Assembly: GCF_900451195.1 (NCBI RefSeq)
Contig: NZ_UGHR01000001.1
Span: 2,356,001 to 2,420,000 of the forward strand
Length of the DNA: 64,000 nt
DNA from: Iodobacter fluviatilis
Lineage (GTDB): Bacteria > Pseudomonadota > Gammaproteobacteria > Burkholderiales > Chitinibacteraceae
Direction: 5' to 3'
Shown here: positions 8,294 through 18,900 of the stretch, in pieces
How the letters are laid out: each line of letters starts with the position of its first letter
Position numbering within the stretch: position 1 is the stretch's first letter
The notes under the pieces: generated by a model
Seen by the model: the letters and a program-made list of their open reading frames with translations, nothing else
What the model was told of the DNA's origin: nothing
Databases searched by the model: none
Position numbers and translations under genes: made by a program

Positions 8294-8713
8294 TTATTCC
8301 GTGATTAACAACTTGGCAGGGCGGCTGCGATAAGCGCAGTAGCCAGGGCGCGGGCCAATGCGTGGATGGTTGCGGCAAGTGTTAGGGCGGTTTTCATAAA
8401 TAGTGCAAAGGCGCGTTTTTAAATCTAAATAACGGCAATCCCCGTTTGCTTTACGCTTTAGGGTGTAAATACTGTTTTTAAAATTAAAGTGATCAATAAT
8501 GCCCGCTTTCGTTAAGCGCTTGGCAATTTGCTTGGGTGGTTCGCCTTCTGCTTCAAAAGCATCCACCAGATTCATGCGGACTAAATCGCTGAGTTTTACT
8601 TCAACCGGCATAGTGCAACAGGAAGACTGGCAGTTTTTGCATAAATCATCACGAAACTTGATCCATGTCGCTGGGTTGTCGGGATGAGCGTGATAAATTA
8701 AAGGGTTTGTCAT
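8294..8713 (-). CDS. YkgJ-family cysteine-cluster protein
   Basis: I read 139 aa from the ATG at 8713 (MTNPLIYHA). An alternative ATG 51 bp upstream adds a basic stretch and seems less likely. Cysteines fall in the YkgJ/CxxCxxxCC pattern: C-KNCQSSCC near residue 27, then CRYLD and LCTIYENRPNTCRNHPRIG. They suggest a metal or Fe-S site. Family members have no settled function. The spacing CxxCxxxCC is directly visible. Confidence 0.8.
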   Translation of the reverse strand: MTNPLIYHAHPDNPATWIKFRDDLCKNCQSSCCTMPVEVKLSDLVRMNLVDAFEAEGEPPKQIAKRLTKAGIIDHFNFKNSIYTLKRKANGDCRYLDLKTRLCTIYENRPNTCRNHPRIGPRPGYCAYRSRPAKLLITE

Positions 8714-8934
8714 GAAAACGGCTTGACTGTCTTTGAGGGGGCGTATTTTGCCTGTTTTTTGCATGCCAAGGCAGATAAATCGATGTTTGGCGGGGAGGGG
8801 GCTTCACTTCTGCCTTGCGCTGTTGCGTAAAACACCGCATCCTTCGCCCTTGGATTTTTTAGCTATGCGTCGCCGCCCGCTGCGATAAATGCGGGCTTGG
8901 CCATGCTAGCTACAGATTGAATGGGGAATAGAGT

Positions 8935-9207
8935 ATGGCAAGTAAGTTTCAGTTATATAAATTAGACGGCTTTAAATCCGATGAGCAAAATAAAAAAGAA
9001 CGTACTCCGGGACGTTTTGGGCAAGAGGCTGCAAAAGTAATGGATAAGCGCGAGCAACGTAAGGCCGATCAGGCCGCAGGTTTGGTTCCTTTTGCAGTAA
9101 AGCTGAATGGCGATTTGATTAAAGAGCTGCACGCGGCTGCCGCAACGCGGGAAGTAACCATGGCAGAATTAGTGACTGAGCTGTTAAAGAAAGGTTTACA
9201 AGCTTAA
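8935..9207 (+). CDS. Small protein with ribbon-helix-helix-like C-terminus, unknown function
   Basis: A 90-aa, Lys/Glu-rich protein. The C-terminal half (LVPFAVKLNGDLIKELHAAAATREVTM followed by AELVTELLKKGL) has the strand-helix-helix pattern of small ribbon-helix-helix or MetJ/Arc-type DNA-binding proteins, but the match is by pattern only. The start ATG is preceded by a GGGAAT-type site, and a strong terminator follows 22 bp after the stop, so the gene is monocistronic. It does not share a transcript with the Fic gene downstream. Confidence 0.6.
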   Translation: MASKFQLYKLDGFKSDEQNKKERTPGRFGQEAAKVMDKREQRKADQAAGLVPFAVKLNGDLIKELHAAAATREVTMAELVTELLKKGLQA

Positions 9208-9228
9208 TCGGTAGGAATACATCTATTA

Positions 9229-9257
9229 AAAAGGGCAGCGATCGCTGCCCTTTTTTT
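9229..9257 (+). terminator. Rho-independent terminator
   Basis: The perfect stem GGGCAGCGATCGCTGCCC is flanked by AAAA and TTTTTTT. It ends the transcript of the 90-aa gene. Confidence 0.92.
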
Positions 9258-9297
9258 ATGCTAAAGTCTGTAAGCGCAAAATTCAGGATTTGAGATA

Positions 9298-10635
9298 ATG
9301 GCTAAGCCAAGGGTAGAAAGAGCACCAAAATTTGATTTGGTGAATGTTGATTTTCCTATGCTCCAAAAGTATCTACCCTTATATGATTTAACCGACAGCA
9401 AGGGGCGCTACTTACATTGGGATAAGCTGAAGTGGCGGGTTCCAAGAGCCGAAGCGCAAAATATCTGGTTTGCGATTAAATTTCAGCGCTTTATTCAGAT
9501 GAAAGAAGTCGATCTGTTTGATGTGAATGGCGAGTCTTTTAGCTACTGCATTCCAAACTCAATGGAAGCCAAGCTGCATCAGGTCATCAAAACCGCAGGC
9601 GGTAGTGTGGCCGTGGTCGCGGGTATGGCGGCCACCATGCAGATTCAGGCCAAGTTTTTGGTGTCTTCCCTGATTATGGAAGAAGCCATCAGCAGCGCCC
9701 AGCTGGAAGGCGCCGCCACAACGCGCGAAGTAGCCAAAAAAATGCTGGAAGACGAAAGAGCACCGCTTAATGAAGACGAGCGGATGATTCTGAATAATTT
9801 CTTTTTGCTGAAAAAAGCCGAAAAAAGCTGCAATGAAGAACTGAGTGTTGATTTGATTTTAGATTTTCACCAAGTGGCTACGCAGGGCACAACGGGCAAT
9901 AGTGTGGTGCCCGGCCAATTTAGGAATGCCGATGATATTTATGTGGAAGATGGCGATGGTGGTATTGCCCATCAGCCGCCCCCGCACGAGCTGATCCAAG
10001 ACCGGCTGCAGGCACTCTGTACTTTTGCCAATGCCAACCATTCCGGGCTGGATGGCTGTGAATTTATTGCCCCCGTAGTTAAAGCAATTATTCTGCATTT
10101 TATGCTGGGCTACGAACACCCGTTTCGGGATGGTAATGGCAGAACCGCTAGGGCATTGTTTTACTGGTATATGTTAAAAAACGAATATGATTTATTTAAA
10201 TATATTTCGATCAGTAAATTACTGAAAGATAGCCCTAAGGACTATGGCTTGTCTTATCTCTATACCGAAACAGATCAGAATGATCTGACGTATTTTATTG
10301 ATTACCAGCTTGATATCATCATCAAAGCATTTGATGAGCTTAAAAAATATCTGGAAGAAAAAACACAGGAATTCAATCAAGTCGTTGCACTGCTGGAAAA
10401 ATCAAAATTTGGCCAGTCTTTGAATTTTGTACAAAAAGATATTATTAAAAAAGCAACTAAATCACCAGGTAGGTATTTCTCAGTTAAAGAAATTGTGAGT
10501 GATTACGGCATTGCCGATAACTCAGCCAGAAGTTATTTAAATAAACTGGTTGAATATCGTTTGTTGCTACCGAGCAAAGATGGCAGAAGCACATTATATA
10601 TCGCCCCATCGGATTTACTGCAAAGGCTGGTGTAA
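9298..10635 (+). CDS. Fic-domain protein with N-terminal inhibitory motif and C-terminal winged helix
   Basis: A 445-aa Fic protein. The catalytic motif is HPFRDGNGRTAR at residues 274-285, matching HxFx(D/E)GNGRxxR with His274 as the base. The inhibitory (S/T)xxxE(G/N) motif is N-terminal (Ser133-Glu137-Gly138 in SSAQLEGA), which makes it a class II Fic: Glu137 should block the ATP gamma-phosphate until relieved. The region after about 380 (YFSVKEIVSDYGIADNSARSYL) looks like a winged HTH, common in this group. The expected reaction is AMP transfer from ATP to a hydroxyl of a target protein, and the target is unknown. No antitoxin gene is adjacent, consistent with built-in inhibition. Confidence 0.9.
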   Translation: MAKPRVERAPKFDLVNVDFPMLQKYLPLYDLTDSKGRYLHWDKLKWRVPRAEAQNIWFAIKFQRFIQMKEVDLFDVNGESFSYCIPNSMEAKLHQVIKTAGGSVAVVAGMAATMQIQAKFLVSSLIMEEAISSAQLEGAATTREVAKKMLEDERAPLNEDERMILNNFFLLKKAEKSCNEELSVDLILDFHQVATQGTTGNSVVPGQFRNADDIYVEDGDGGIAHQPPPHELIQDRLQALCTFANANHSGLDGCEFIAPVVKAIILHFMLGYEHPFRDGNGRTARALFYWYMLKNEYDLFKYISISKLLKDSPKDYGLSYLYTETDQNDLTYFIDYQLDIIIKAFDELKKYLEEKTQEFNQVVALLEKSKFGQSLNFVQKDIIKKATKSPGRYFSVKEIVSDYGIADNSARSYLNKLVEYRLLLPSKDGRSTLYIAPSDLLQRLV

Positions 10636-11128
10636 AAGCACAGTCTGAATTTAATATTTTCAGGCTTGATCATATTCCAATTAATGCAAGTTGCATTTTT
10701 GTAGCGGATGAAGGCACGGGTACTAAAATGCGGCCAAATATACTGCTTTGCGATGTGCTGTGATCGCAGTGTGTAAACGCATATCAACGGCGTGGCATGG
10801 ACATTTGAGCGGAAATTTTAATCCAATGGCCGCGATGCGCCGCCGCAAAGTTTGAATAAAATTAGTCTCTAAAAACACGGGGGGTGAAATAGGTGATGCC
10901 TGCGGGTGATCTGTTGCAAGCCTGTGCTAGGCACAAGTCTTGTTAATGTTGAAAACAGCATAAATGTGAATATAAGTTTAAAAATGATGTAGTTTGTTGC
11001 TTTTATGGCCTTTGGGTAACCCTGTTTGTTTACGATGCAAGCAAGGTGAGAGTATTATTGTTTACTGTTAAACATGTGTTTAGCTTTTTTAAAGCCTGTG
11101 CCTGGCTTTAGAAAATAGACTTCTCATC
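10636..11128. other. Leader region of the CDI locus
   Basis: There is no gene in this 490-bp gap. It becomes AT-rich after about 10,960. TGTTTA-CTGT-TAAACA (11059-11074) is a near-palindrome and AAAGCC/GGCTTT (11091-11109) a hairpin just before cdiB. Either could bear on cdiB expression. I could not pick a promoter with confidence. Confidence 0.35.
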
Positions 11129-11137
11129 GTGCCTATT

Positions 11138-12889
11138 ATGTTGACCGTTACTCGTTTTCTGTGCTTTTCGCTGTGTTTTATTTCCCCTGTAATTTTAGCT
11201 GCCGAGCCGCTTCAGCCCCCTCTTAAACCCATTACTCAAGATGGCTTGCGCAGGCAGGAAGAGCGGGCGAGGGATTTAAATCAGACGCTTGCGCCATCTC
11301 CCGAAGTATTAAAGTCCGCGGATTTGCCTCAAATCTCTGCGGTGCTGCCTGTTGAGAAGCCGTGTTTCTTACTTAATGAAATACATGTATTGGCTCCGCC
11401 TGCTCAGGCTGAGCTTCCCGCCTGGTTACTGCATTCCTTAAATGAACAAGTCTTTGCGCATTATCGTGGGCAATGTGCCGGTGTACGCGGTTTAAGTCAC
11501 ATCGCTGCAGCGGCTGATGCTGAGCTGCTTCGCTTAGGCCTGGCAACTTCTCGCGTAGTGGTGCCACCGCAAAACATGGGGAGTGGCGAGCTGAATTTGC
11601 AATTGCACTTAGGGCGAATTGCCGGGGTGCGGATGCAGGATGAGGGCAAAGACGATAAGCGCTGGGGCACTTGGGCTAATGCGTTTCCAAGCTGGCCCTT
11701 GATGAGTGCAGGGGATGTATTGAATGTGCACGATCTGGAGCAGGGCGTAGAGCAAATGAACCGCCTGCCCAGCCAGCATGTCGTTACCCGCTTAGAGCCA
11801 GGTACAGAGCCGGATACCAGCGTGGTTTTTATTGACCGCCAAAGTGGTGATTTATTGCAGCGTTTGCGCGGGGGCATCACGCTGGATAATAGCGGCTCGC
11901 CATCATTAGGCCGCACACAGCTATCCAGTTATTTAGCTTTTGATAATGCACTGGGGCTGAATGATATTTTGAATTTATCGTTCAATAGCAATGCTGAAAA
12001 TCCAGATAATAATCATCAAAGCCAGTCGGTTTCGGCGAGCTACAGCATTCCTTGGGGCAACCATACCTTTTCCAGCTCATACAGCAGCAGTAAATTCGCC
12101 CAATGGGTGGCGGGTACGACGGCGCGCTTTTTATCCAGTGGTGAAAGTGAAAGCGCAGATTTACGCTGGCAATATCAGCTGCTGCGTACCAGCTCCGCGC
12201 GGTTCTCTGTGTCGACGGCGCTCAGCACACGCCGCTCGAATAGTTATTTAGACGATGTGGAGTTGCTGGTGCAGCGCCGCCGAACTACCCAGCAAGAGTT
12301 TGGCATCAATTATCGCCAGCTGCTGGGCTCGGCCAGTTTTGATCTGGGGCTGAATTATAAAAGTGGCCGTGGCTGGTATGAGGCAGAAGATGATTATCCA
12401 GCTGACATGTCTAACGGTTTAACGCTGCGCCCAAGCATCACCACGCTGGATTTAGGCGTGGCGGTGCCTTTCCAAATTGCGGCTCAGGCTGTGCAATACA
12501 ATTTTAATTTGCACGGGCAATCCACCCCCAATACCACGCTATCAAATGAGCAAATCGCCATTGGCGGGCGCAGCAGTGTGCGTGGTTTTGATGGCGACAC
12601 CGTACTGATGGCAGAAAATGGCTACTACCTTCGTAATGAATTAAGCACCTCGCTGCCTATGCCCGAAGGCTTGGGTTTACAAGCCTACTGGGGGCTGGAT
12701 TATGGCCGTGTATGGGGGCCAAGTGATGCAATGCTGATTGGGCATCAATTAGCAGGTACGGTTTTAGGCTTACGTGGGCAATGGAAAAAAGCGCAGTTTG
12801 ATTTAAGCGCAGCTTCGCCCCTGCATCAGCCCGAAGGGATGAATGCCGACCTTTATATTTGGTACGGCTCCATCACCTTATCGTTTTAA
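11138..12889 (+). CDS. cdiB: Two-partner secretion outer-membrane transporter (CdiB/TpsB)
   Basis: About 583 aa from the ATG at 11138; a GTG 9 bp earlier is also possible. An N-terminal signal peptide ends near PVILAAEP. After a proline-rich linker come POTRA-type segments (about 80-220, including the paired-cysteine region KPCFLLNEI...GQCAGVRG) and a C-terminal 16-strand barrel. The barrel carries the Omp85/TpsB loop-6 motif VRGF (RSSVRGFDG) and ends on Phe (ITLSF), as outer-membrane barrels do. It should export the CdiA encoded 98 bp downstream. A GCCCG/CGGGC hairpin at 12910-12926 lies between the genes without a T-run. The family is firm; the CDI label depends on the neighbouring cdiA. 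Confidence 0.92.
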   Translation: MLTVTRFLCFSLCFISPVILAAEPLQPPLKPITQDGLRRQEERARDLNQTLAPSPEVLKSADLPQISAVLPVEKPCFLLNEIHVLAPPAQAELPAWLLHSLNEQVFAHYRGQCAGVRGLSHIAAAADAELLRLGLATSRVVVPPQNMGSGELNLQLHLGRIAGVRMQDEGKDDKRWGTWANAFPSWPLMSAGDVLNVHDLEQGVEQMNRLPSQHVVTRLEPGTEPDTSVVFIDRQSGDLLQRLRGGITLDNSGSPSLGRTQLSSYLAFDNALGLNDILNLSFNSNAENPDNNHQSQSVSASYSIPWGNHTFSSSYSSSKFAQWVAGTTARFLSSGESESADLRWQYQLLRTSSARFSVSTALSTRRSNSYLDDVELLVQRRRTTQQEFGINYRQLLGSASFDLGLNYKSGRGWYEAEDDYPADMSNGLTLRPSITTLDLGVAVPFQIAAQAVQYNFNLHGQSTPNTTLSNEQIAIGGRSSVRGFDGDTVLMAENGYYLRNELSTSLPMPEGLGLQAYWGLDYGRVWGPSDAMLIGHQLAGTVLGLRGQWKKAQFDLSAASPLHQPEGMNADLYIWYGSITLSF

Positions 12890-12987
12890 TTTCCTCTGTT
12901 TGAATACAGGCCCGTGATTATCGGGCTTGTCATTGCCACGCCTGCTGCCAGTGGCGCCTGAAGCATTTTAATTTTGAGTCCTACACC

Positions 12988-15900
12988 ATGAACCAAAATC
13001 GTTACCGCCTTGTTTTTAATGCTCACCGTGGCTTATTAATGGCCGTTGCTGAAACTTCTCACCGTCAGGGGAAATGTGCAGGTGGAGAAAGCGGGGCAGG
13101 CAATGTTTCAGTGCCGCTTATGCAAAGCAGAGGATTGCTTAAAGGCTGGCGTACGAGTTTGGCGCTTGCCTTAGCGCTGATGGGTGGGGTGCAGGCTCAG
13201 GATTTACCTATCACACCTGCAGGCCCGGCTGGGGCACGTCCGATTTTGGATGCTGCAGCGAATGGTGTGCCGATTGTGCATATTGCGCCGCCATCGGTGG
13301 GCGGTGTTTCACGCAATCAATTTAATGATTTTAATGTTAATAAAAATGGTCTGATTTTAAATAACAGTAATAGCAATATTCAAACGCAATTAGGTGGCTG
13401 GATTACGGGCAACCCGCAGCTGGGTATTACCCCCGCCCGAATTATTTTAAATGAAGTGGTAGGAACAAATGCCTCGCAACTGCGCGGCACGATGGAAGTG
13501 GCCGGGCGGCGTGCGGATATTGTGATTGCTAATCCGAATGGTTTACTTTGCGATGCTTGCGGGTTTATTAATACCAACCGCGTAACACTTACAACCGGCA
13601 CGCCGCAGTTTGAGCAAGGGCGCTTGCAATCATTAAATGTGGGCCAGGGCATTATCACAATTGGCCAGTCCGGCCTGAATGGCAGCCAATTAAGCCAGCT
13701 CGATTTATTGGCGCGCGGCTTGGTCTTAGAGGGTGAGGTTTGGGCACAAAGCTTAAACAGTATTACCGGTGCTAATCAGGTCTTATATGGCACTTTGCAA
13801 ACCGCTTCCTCAGCCGGATCAGGTGAAGCCCCGCGTTTTGCGGTGGATATCAAAAGCCTGGGGGGTATGTATGCCAATCAGGTGTATTTGGTTGCCACAG
13901 AGCAGGGTCTGGGGGTAAACAGCACTGGGCGGATAGCCGCACTGACAGGCACTTTACAGCTCAGCAGCAATGGCGATATCACCCTGAAAGACAGCTATGC
14001 CAAGCAAGATTTATCCATTACAGGCAGCAAGCAGGTTTCATTAACCGGGCAAACCCAATCTGAAGCGGTGCTGAACGTGCAGGCTGCTGGCAAGCTCGAT
14101 CAGTCTGGAACATTAAGCACGATAGGCGCGGGTGCTTTACTGCTAAATGCTGCCAGCTTAAATAATACTGGTTCAATTATTCAGCAGGGTCAGGGGCCGC
14201 TGACCCTGAATATTGCAGGTGAGGCTTTAAATAGTGGCTCCATATATAGCGCCACTAATGTGAGCTTTACGGCAGGGCAATGGCAGGATCAGGGCGGGGT
14301 ATGGCAAGCGCAGGGCAAGCTGGATTTAAAAGCGGGCAAATCTAATCTTACAGATACCCATTTAAGCAGTGGTGCAGATACGGTATTGAATATCACCAGT
14401 TTGAATACCGATCGCACAGTGCTGAATAGTCTGGGAAAACTGGATACCAATATCACTGGGTTACTGAGTGTGGCGAACAGCCAATGGCAAAGCCAGCTGG
14501 CAAGCAAAGTAAACGCAAGCGATGTCTCCCTCGATCATAGTCAGCTGATCAGTCTGGGCAGTTTAAGTATTCAGGCTAATACCTTGACGACGAGCCAAAG
14601 CAAAATAGCCAGCAAGGGCTTATTAAGCGCAGAAGTTGGTGATTTAATCAGCAGCACGGGGGGTGATTGGCTGAGCGAACAAAATCTGCAGCTTAATGCG
14701 GGCCGTATTATCAATAGCGGTAATATGCAGTCGCTGGATATTAGTTTGCAATCTAAAGGGCTGCTGGATAATAGCGGTGGCACGGTGCAAAGCCAGCAGC
14801 AATTGCAAATAAATAGCCAGGCCTTAGTAAATAAGCAGGGGAATTTGCTTGCCGGTAAAGAGCTGATTTTGCACAGCTCATCTCTAAATAATGAGCAGGG
14901 CAAAATCGCCAGTATTGCGGCAAAAACAACGATAGACACGGGTGTTTTAAGCAATACATCCGGCCTGATTAGTGCCGCAACGGGCTTGCAAATTCAAAGT
15001 CTTGCCTTAAGTAATCAGGCAGGGGAAATCAGCAGCGCTGCCAGCTTAAATATTGACGCTCAGGATCTTAGTAATCTGGGCGGTGCCATCCTTGCCCAAG
15101 ACACAATGCAGCTCAAAACGGCGGCTTTAGATAATGTGCAGGGCCGCATCATTGCGCAGCACGATCTGCAATTAAATACCCAAGCACTGACCAATACCCA
15201 AGGTACGCTGGCTGCCGTAGAGGGTGCGCTTGCCGTTGATACCCAAGGCCAAACATTAAGTAATACCGGCCTGATGCAAGCCAAAAAAACGCTCAATTTG
15301 AGCAGCGGCAAGCTGGATAATCATGGTCTGCTGGCTGGGCAAACGCTGGATATTAATGCGGCTAATATCGATAACAGCCAAGGCAAGCTGATTGCACAAG
15401 ATGGCTTGCAGATTAAAGCAAAAGATTTAGTCAGCGATGCAGGCTTGATTCAAGCGGGTGGCAATGCACTGTTTGAGCTGAACAAGCTTCAAAATACCCA
15501 TAGCACCAAAGACGGCGGCTTGATCGTGGGCGGCAGCTTGGCCCTTAATGCCAGCGAGCTTAACAATAACAACGGCTTTATCCATAGCAATCAAGCACAA
15601 AGCTTGAATGTACAGCAGCTGAATAATCAGGATGGGCAGCTGCAAAGCCAGGCAGATTTGACGATTACTGCCGATGCAGTTGCCAACCAAGGTGGGCGAA
15701 TCCAAGCTTCAGCGCTTATCCTGCACGCCAAAAACGCCATTGATAACAGCAGCGGCTTGATTCAAAGCCAGCAGCGGTTAGACATTGCCAGCACCGATTT
15801 AAACAATCAAAAAGGCAGCCTGTTGGCTGGGCAAGCGCTGCAACTAAAAACGGCTGCTTTGGATAACATCCAAGGAAAAATCGCCAGCACCGCTGCTAAA

Positions 15901-18900
15901 ACAACGCTTAATACCGCCGCAATTAATAATGAGCAAGGCTTAATTACCAGCGCCACAGGCACGGTAGTAAGCAGCCAAGCGCTGAGTAATCAGGGTGGGG
16001 AAATTAGCAGCACGGCTGATCTAAATATCGATACGCACGGCCAAAAGTTAAGCAACTTGAGCGGCAGCGTGCTGGCGCAAGGCAAAATACAGCTGGCAAC
16101 GGGCACTATGGATAATGCAAAGGGCCGCCTGCTTGCTCAGCAAAATATGCAGATTGATAGCGCAGTACTAAGCAATGCACAGGGCACGATTGCCTCGGTA
16201 GAGGGGGCATTAAGCCTTGATACGCATGGCCAAGTTTTAAGTAATAGTGGCAAGTTGCAAGCCAGGCAATCACTGGATGTGCGCACTGCCAAACTACTGA
16301 ATCAAGGCCTGCTGGCAGGCTCTAGCATCGCCATAGATAGCCTTGCCGTGGATAACAGCCATGGCCAGTTAATCGCCCAAGATGCTTTAAAAATGAAAGC
16401 GGGTGATGTGCTCAGTGATGCCGGCCTGATTCAGGCTGGCGGCCATGCGCAGCTTGATGTGCAAAATTTCACTAATACCCACAGCGGCAAAGATGGCGGC
16501 GTATTGGTGGGCGGTCAGCTGACACTGAATGCGGACGATCTGGATAATCGCAGCGGCCTTATCCATAGCAATCTGGCGCAAGTCTTAAATGTGCAGCAGC
16601 TGAATAATCAGGATGGCCAGCTACAAAGCCAATCTGCCCTTACATTAAAAGCGCAAAAAATAGATAACCAAGCAGGCCATATTCAGGCGGCTGATCTGAC
16701 GATTAAAACACCCAACCAGCTGGATAATCGCCTTGGCACGTTGCAAGGCGTGCAAAAGCTGCAAATTGAAAGCCAGCAGCTGCTCAATCAGGGAGGCAGC
16801 GTTTTATCCGGGCAGGATCTGCTATTAAACACCGCCGCGTTTGATAACAGCCAAGGGAAAATCGCCAGCACCGCAGGCAAAGTTACGCTGAATGCCGATG
16901 CGCTAAGTAATGACAAGGGGCTGATTAGCAGCGCTACTGGCACGATTATCAGCAGCCAAGCTTTGAGCAATAAGGGCGGGGAAATCAACAGCGCCGCCGA
17001 CGTTAGCCTTAATACTCACGGGCAAGCACTGAGCAATATGGCTGGCAGTATTTTGGCGCAAGGGAAAATGCAGCTCGATATCGCCGCTCTGGATAATGCA
17101 CAGGGCCGCATTCAGGCGCAGCAAAACCTGCAGCTTAATAGCCAGGAGATCAGCAATACCCAAGGCACGATTGCGTCCGTAGAAGGCGCAATGCGCATTG
17201 ATACGCACGGCAATGCTTTAAGTAATCAAGATGGCCAGTTGCAAGCCAAACAAGCTTTAGATTTAGAAAGTGGCAAGCTGGATAATCACGGCCTGCTGGC
17301 AGGCCAAATATTGACCATCAATAGCCAAAACATCGACAACAGCCAGGGCCAGCTGATTGCGCTTGATGCACTCAAAATCAACGCTGGTGAATTACTGAGC
17401 GATGCAGGCTTGATTCAAGCGGGGGCTAATGCTCAGCTGGATGTCGACAAGTTACAAAACACCCATAGCAGCAAAGAAGGCGGGGTAATCGTTGGCGGCA
17501 CGCTCACGGTAAATACCGGCGAGCTGGACAATAGCAGCGGGCAGATTTACAGCAAAGCGGCGCAAACGCTGAATGCTAGCCTACTGAATAACCAAGCAGG
17601 CCAGTTGCAAAGCCAGAGCGCACTGACGATTAATGCTGATGAAGTACGCAATCTATCTGGCCAAGTTCAGGCCGCAGCACTAACCATCAAAACAAATAAT
17701 GGCCTAGATAATAGCAAGGGCAGCATTCAAAGCCAGCAGCAGCTGGATATCAGCAGCCAAAGCCTGAGTAACCATGGCGGCAGCGTGTTGGCTGGGCAAA
17801 ATGTAAACCTGCAAACTGGTGCGCTGGATAACAGCCAAGGCAAAATCGCCAGCACCGCAGGCCAAACCAATCTGATCAGCGCCGCATTAAATAACGATGC
17901 AGGTTTAATTAGCAGCGCCACCGGCACACAAATCAGCAGCCAGGCACTGAGCAATAAAGCGGGTGAACTTAACAGCGCTGCGGATCTGGCGATCGACACG
18001 CACGGTCAAGCATTCAGCAACGGCGGCGCGGTGGTCTCCAACGGCAAAATGCAGCTGCTAACAGGTGAGCTAGCCAACGCCGATGGCCGCATTCTGGCGC
18101 AGCAAGATTTACACATCAGCAGCCAGGCCATCAGCAGCAACGGCACGATTGCCTCGGTAGAAGGCAGTGCCAGCGTGGATACGCATGGCCAAGCTTTAAG
18201 TAACACAGGCAAACTCCAAGCCAAGCTGGCGCTAGATATTCAAAGCGGGCAGCTGGATAACCACGGCTTACTTGCTGGGCAAAATATTGGCTTGAATACG
18301 GCCAATATCGACAACAGCCGCGGCCAGCTGATTGCGCAAGACGCGCTAAAGATTAACGCGGGCAATCTCATCAGCGATGCAGGCTTAATTCAAGCGGGCA
18401 AAACCGCCCAGCTAGATGTAGCAAAACTTCAGAACACCCATAGCGCAACCGATGGCGGCTTAATCTCTGGCGGCACGCTCACTGTAAATACGGGTGAGTT
18501 GGACAATAGCAGCGGGCAGATTTACAGCAAAGCAGCACAAACGATGAATACCACGCTGCTGAATAATCAGGCTGGTCAGCTGCAAAGCCAGGGGCTACTC
18601 GCGATTAATGCCGATAATGTGCAAAATCAATCAGGCCAGATTCAAGCTGCAGCGCTGGAATTAAAAGCAAAAATTAGCCTTGATAACAACAAGGGCAGTA
18701 TTCAAAGCCAGCAGCAGCTGGATATCAGTAGCCAAAGCCTGAGTAACCAAGGCGGCAGCTTATTGGCTGGGCAAAATGTAAACCTGCAAACAGGTGCGCT
18801 GGATAACAGCCAGGGCAAAATCGCCAGCACCGCAGGCCAAACAGCCATCACCAGCGCCGCATTAAACAACGATGCAGGTTTAATCAGCAGCGCCACTGGC

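Noticed and set aside
12899..12930. Terminator between cdiB and cdiA
   Set aside because: The GCCCG/CGGGC hairpin is short and has no T-run; the genes are surely expressed together.
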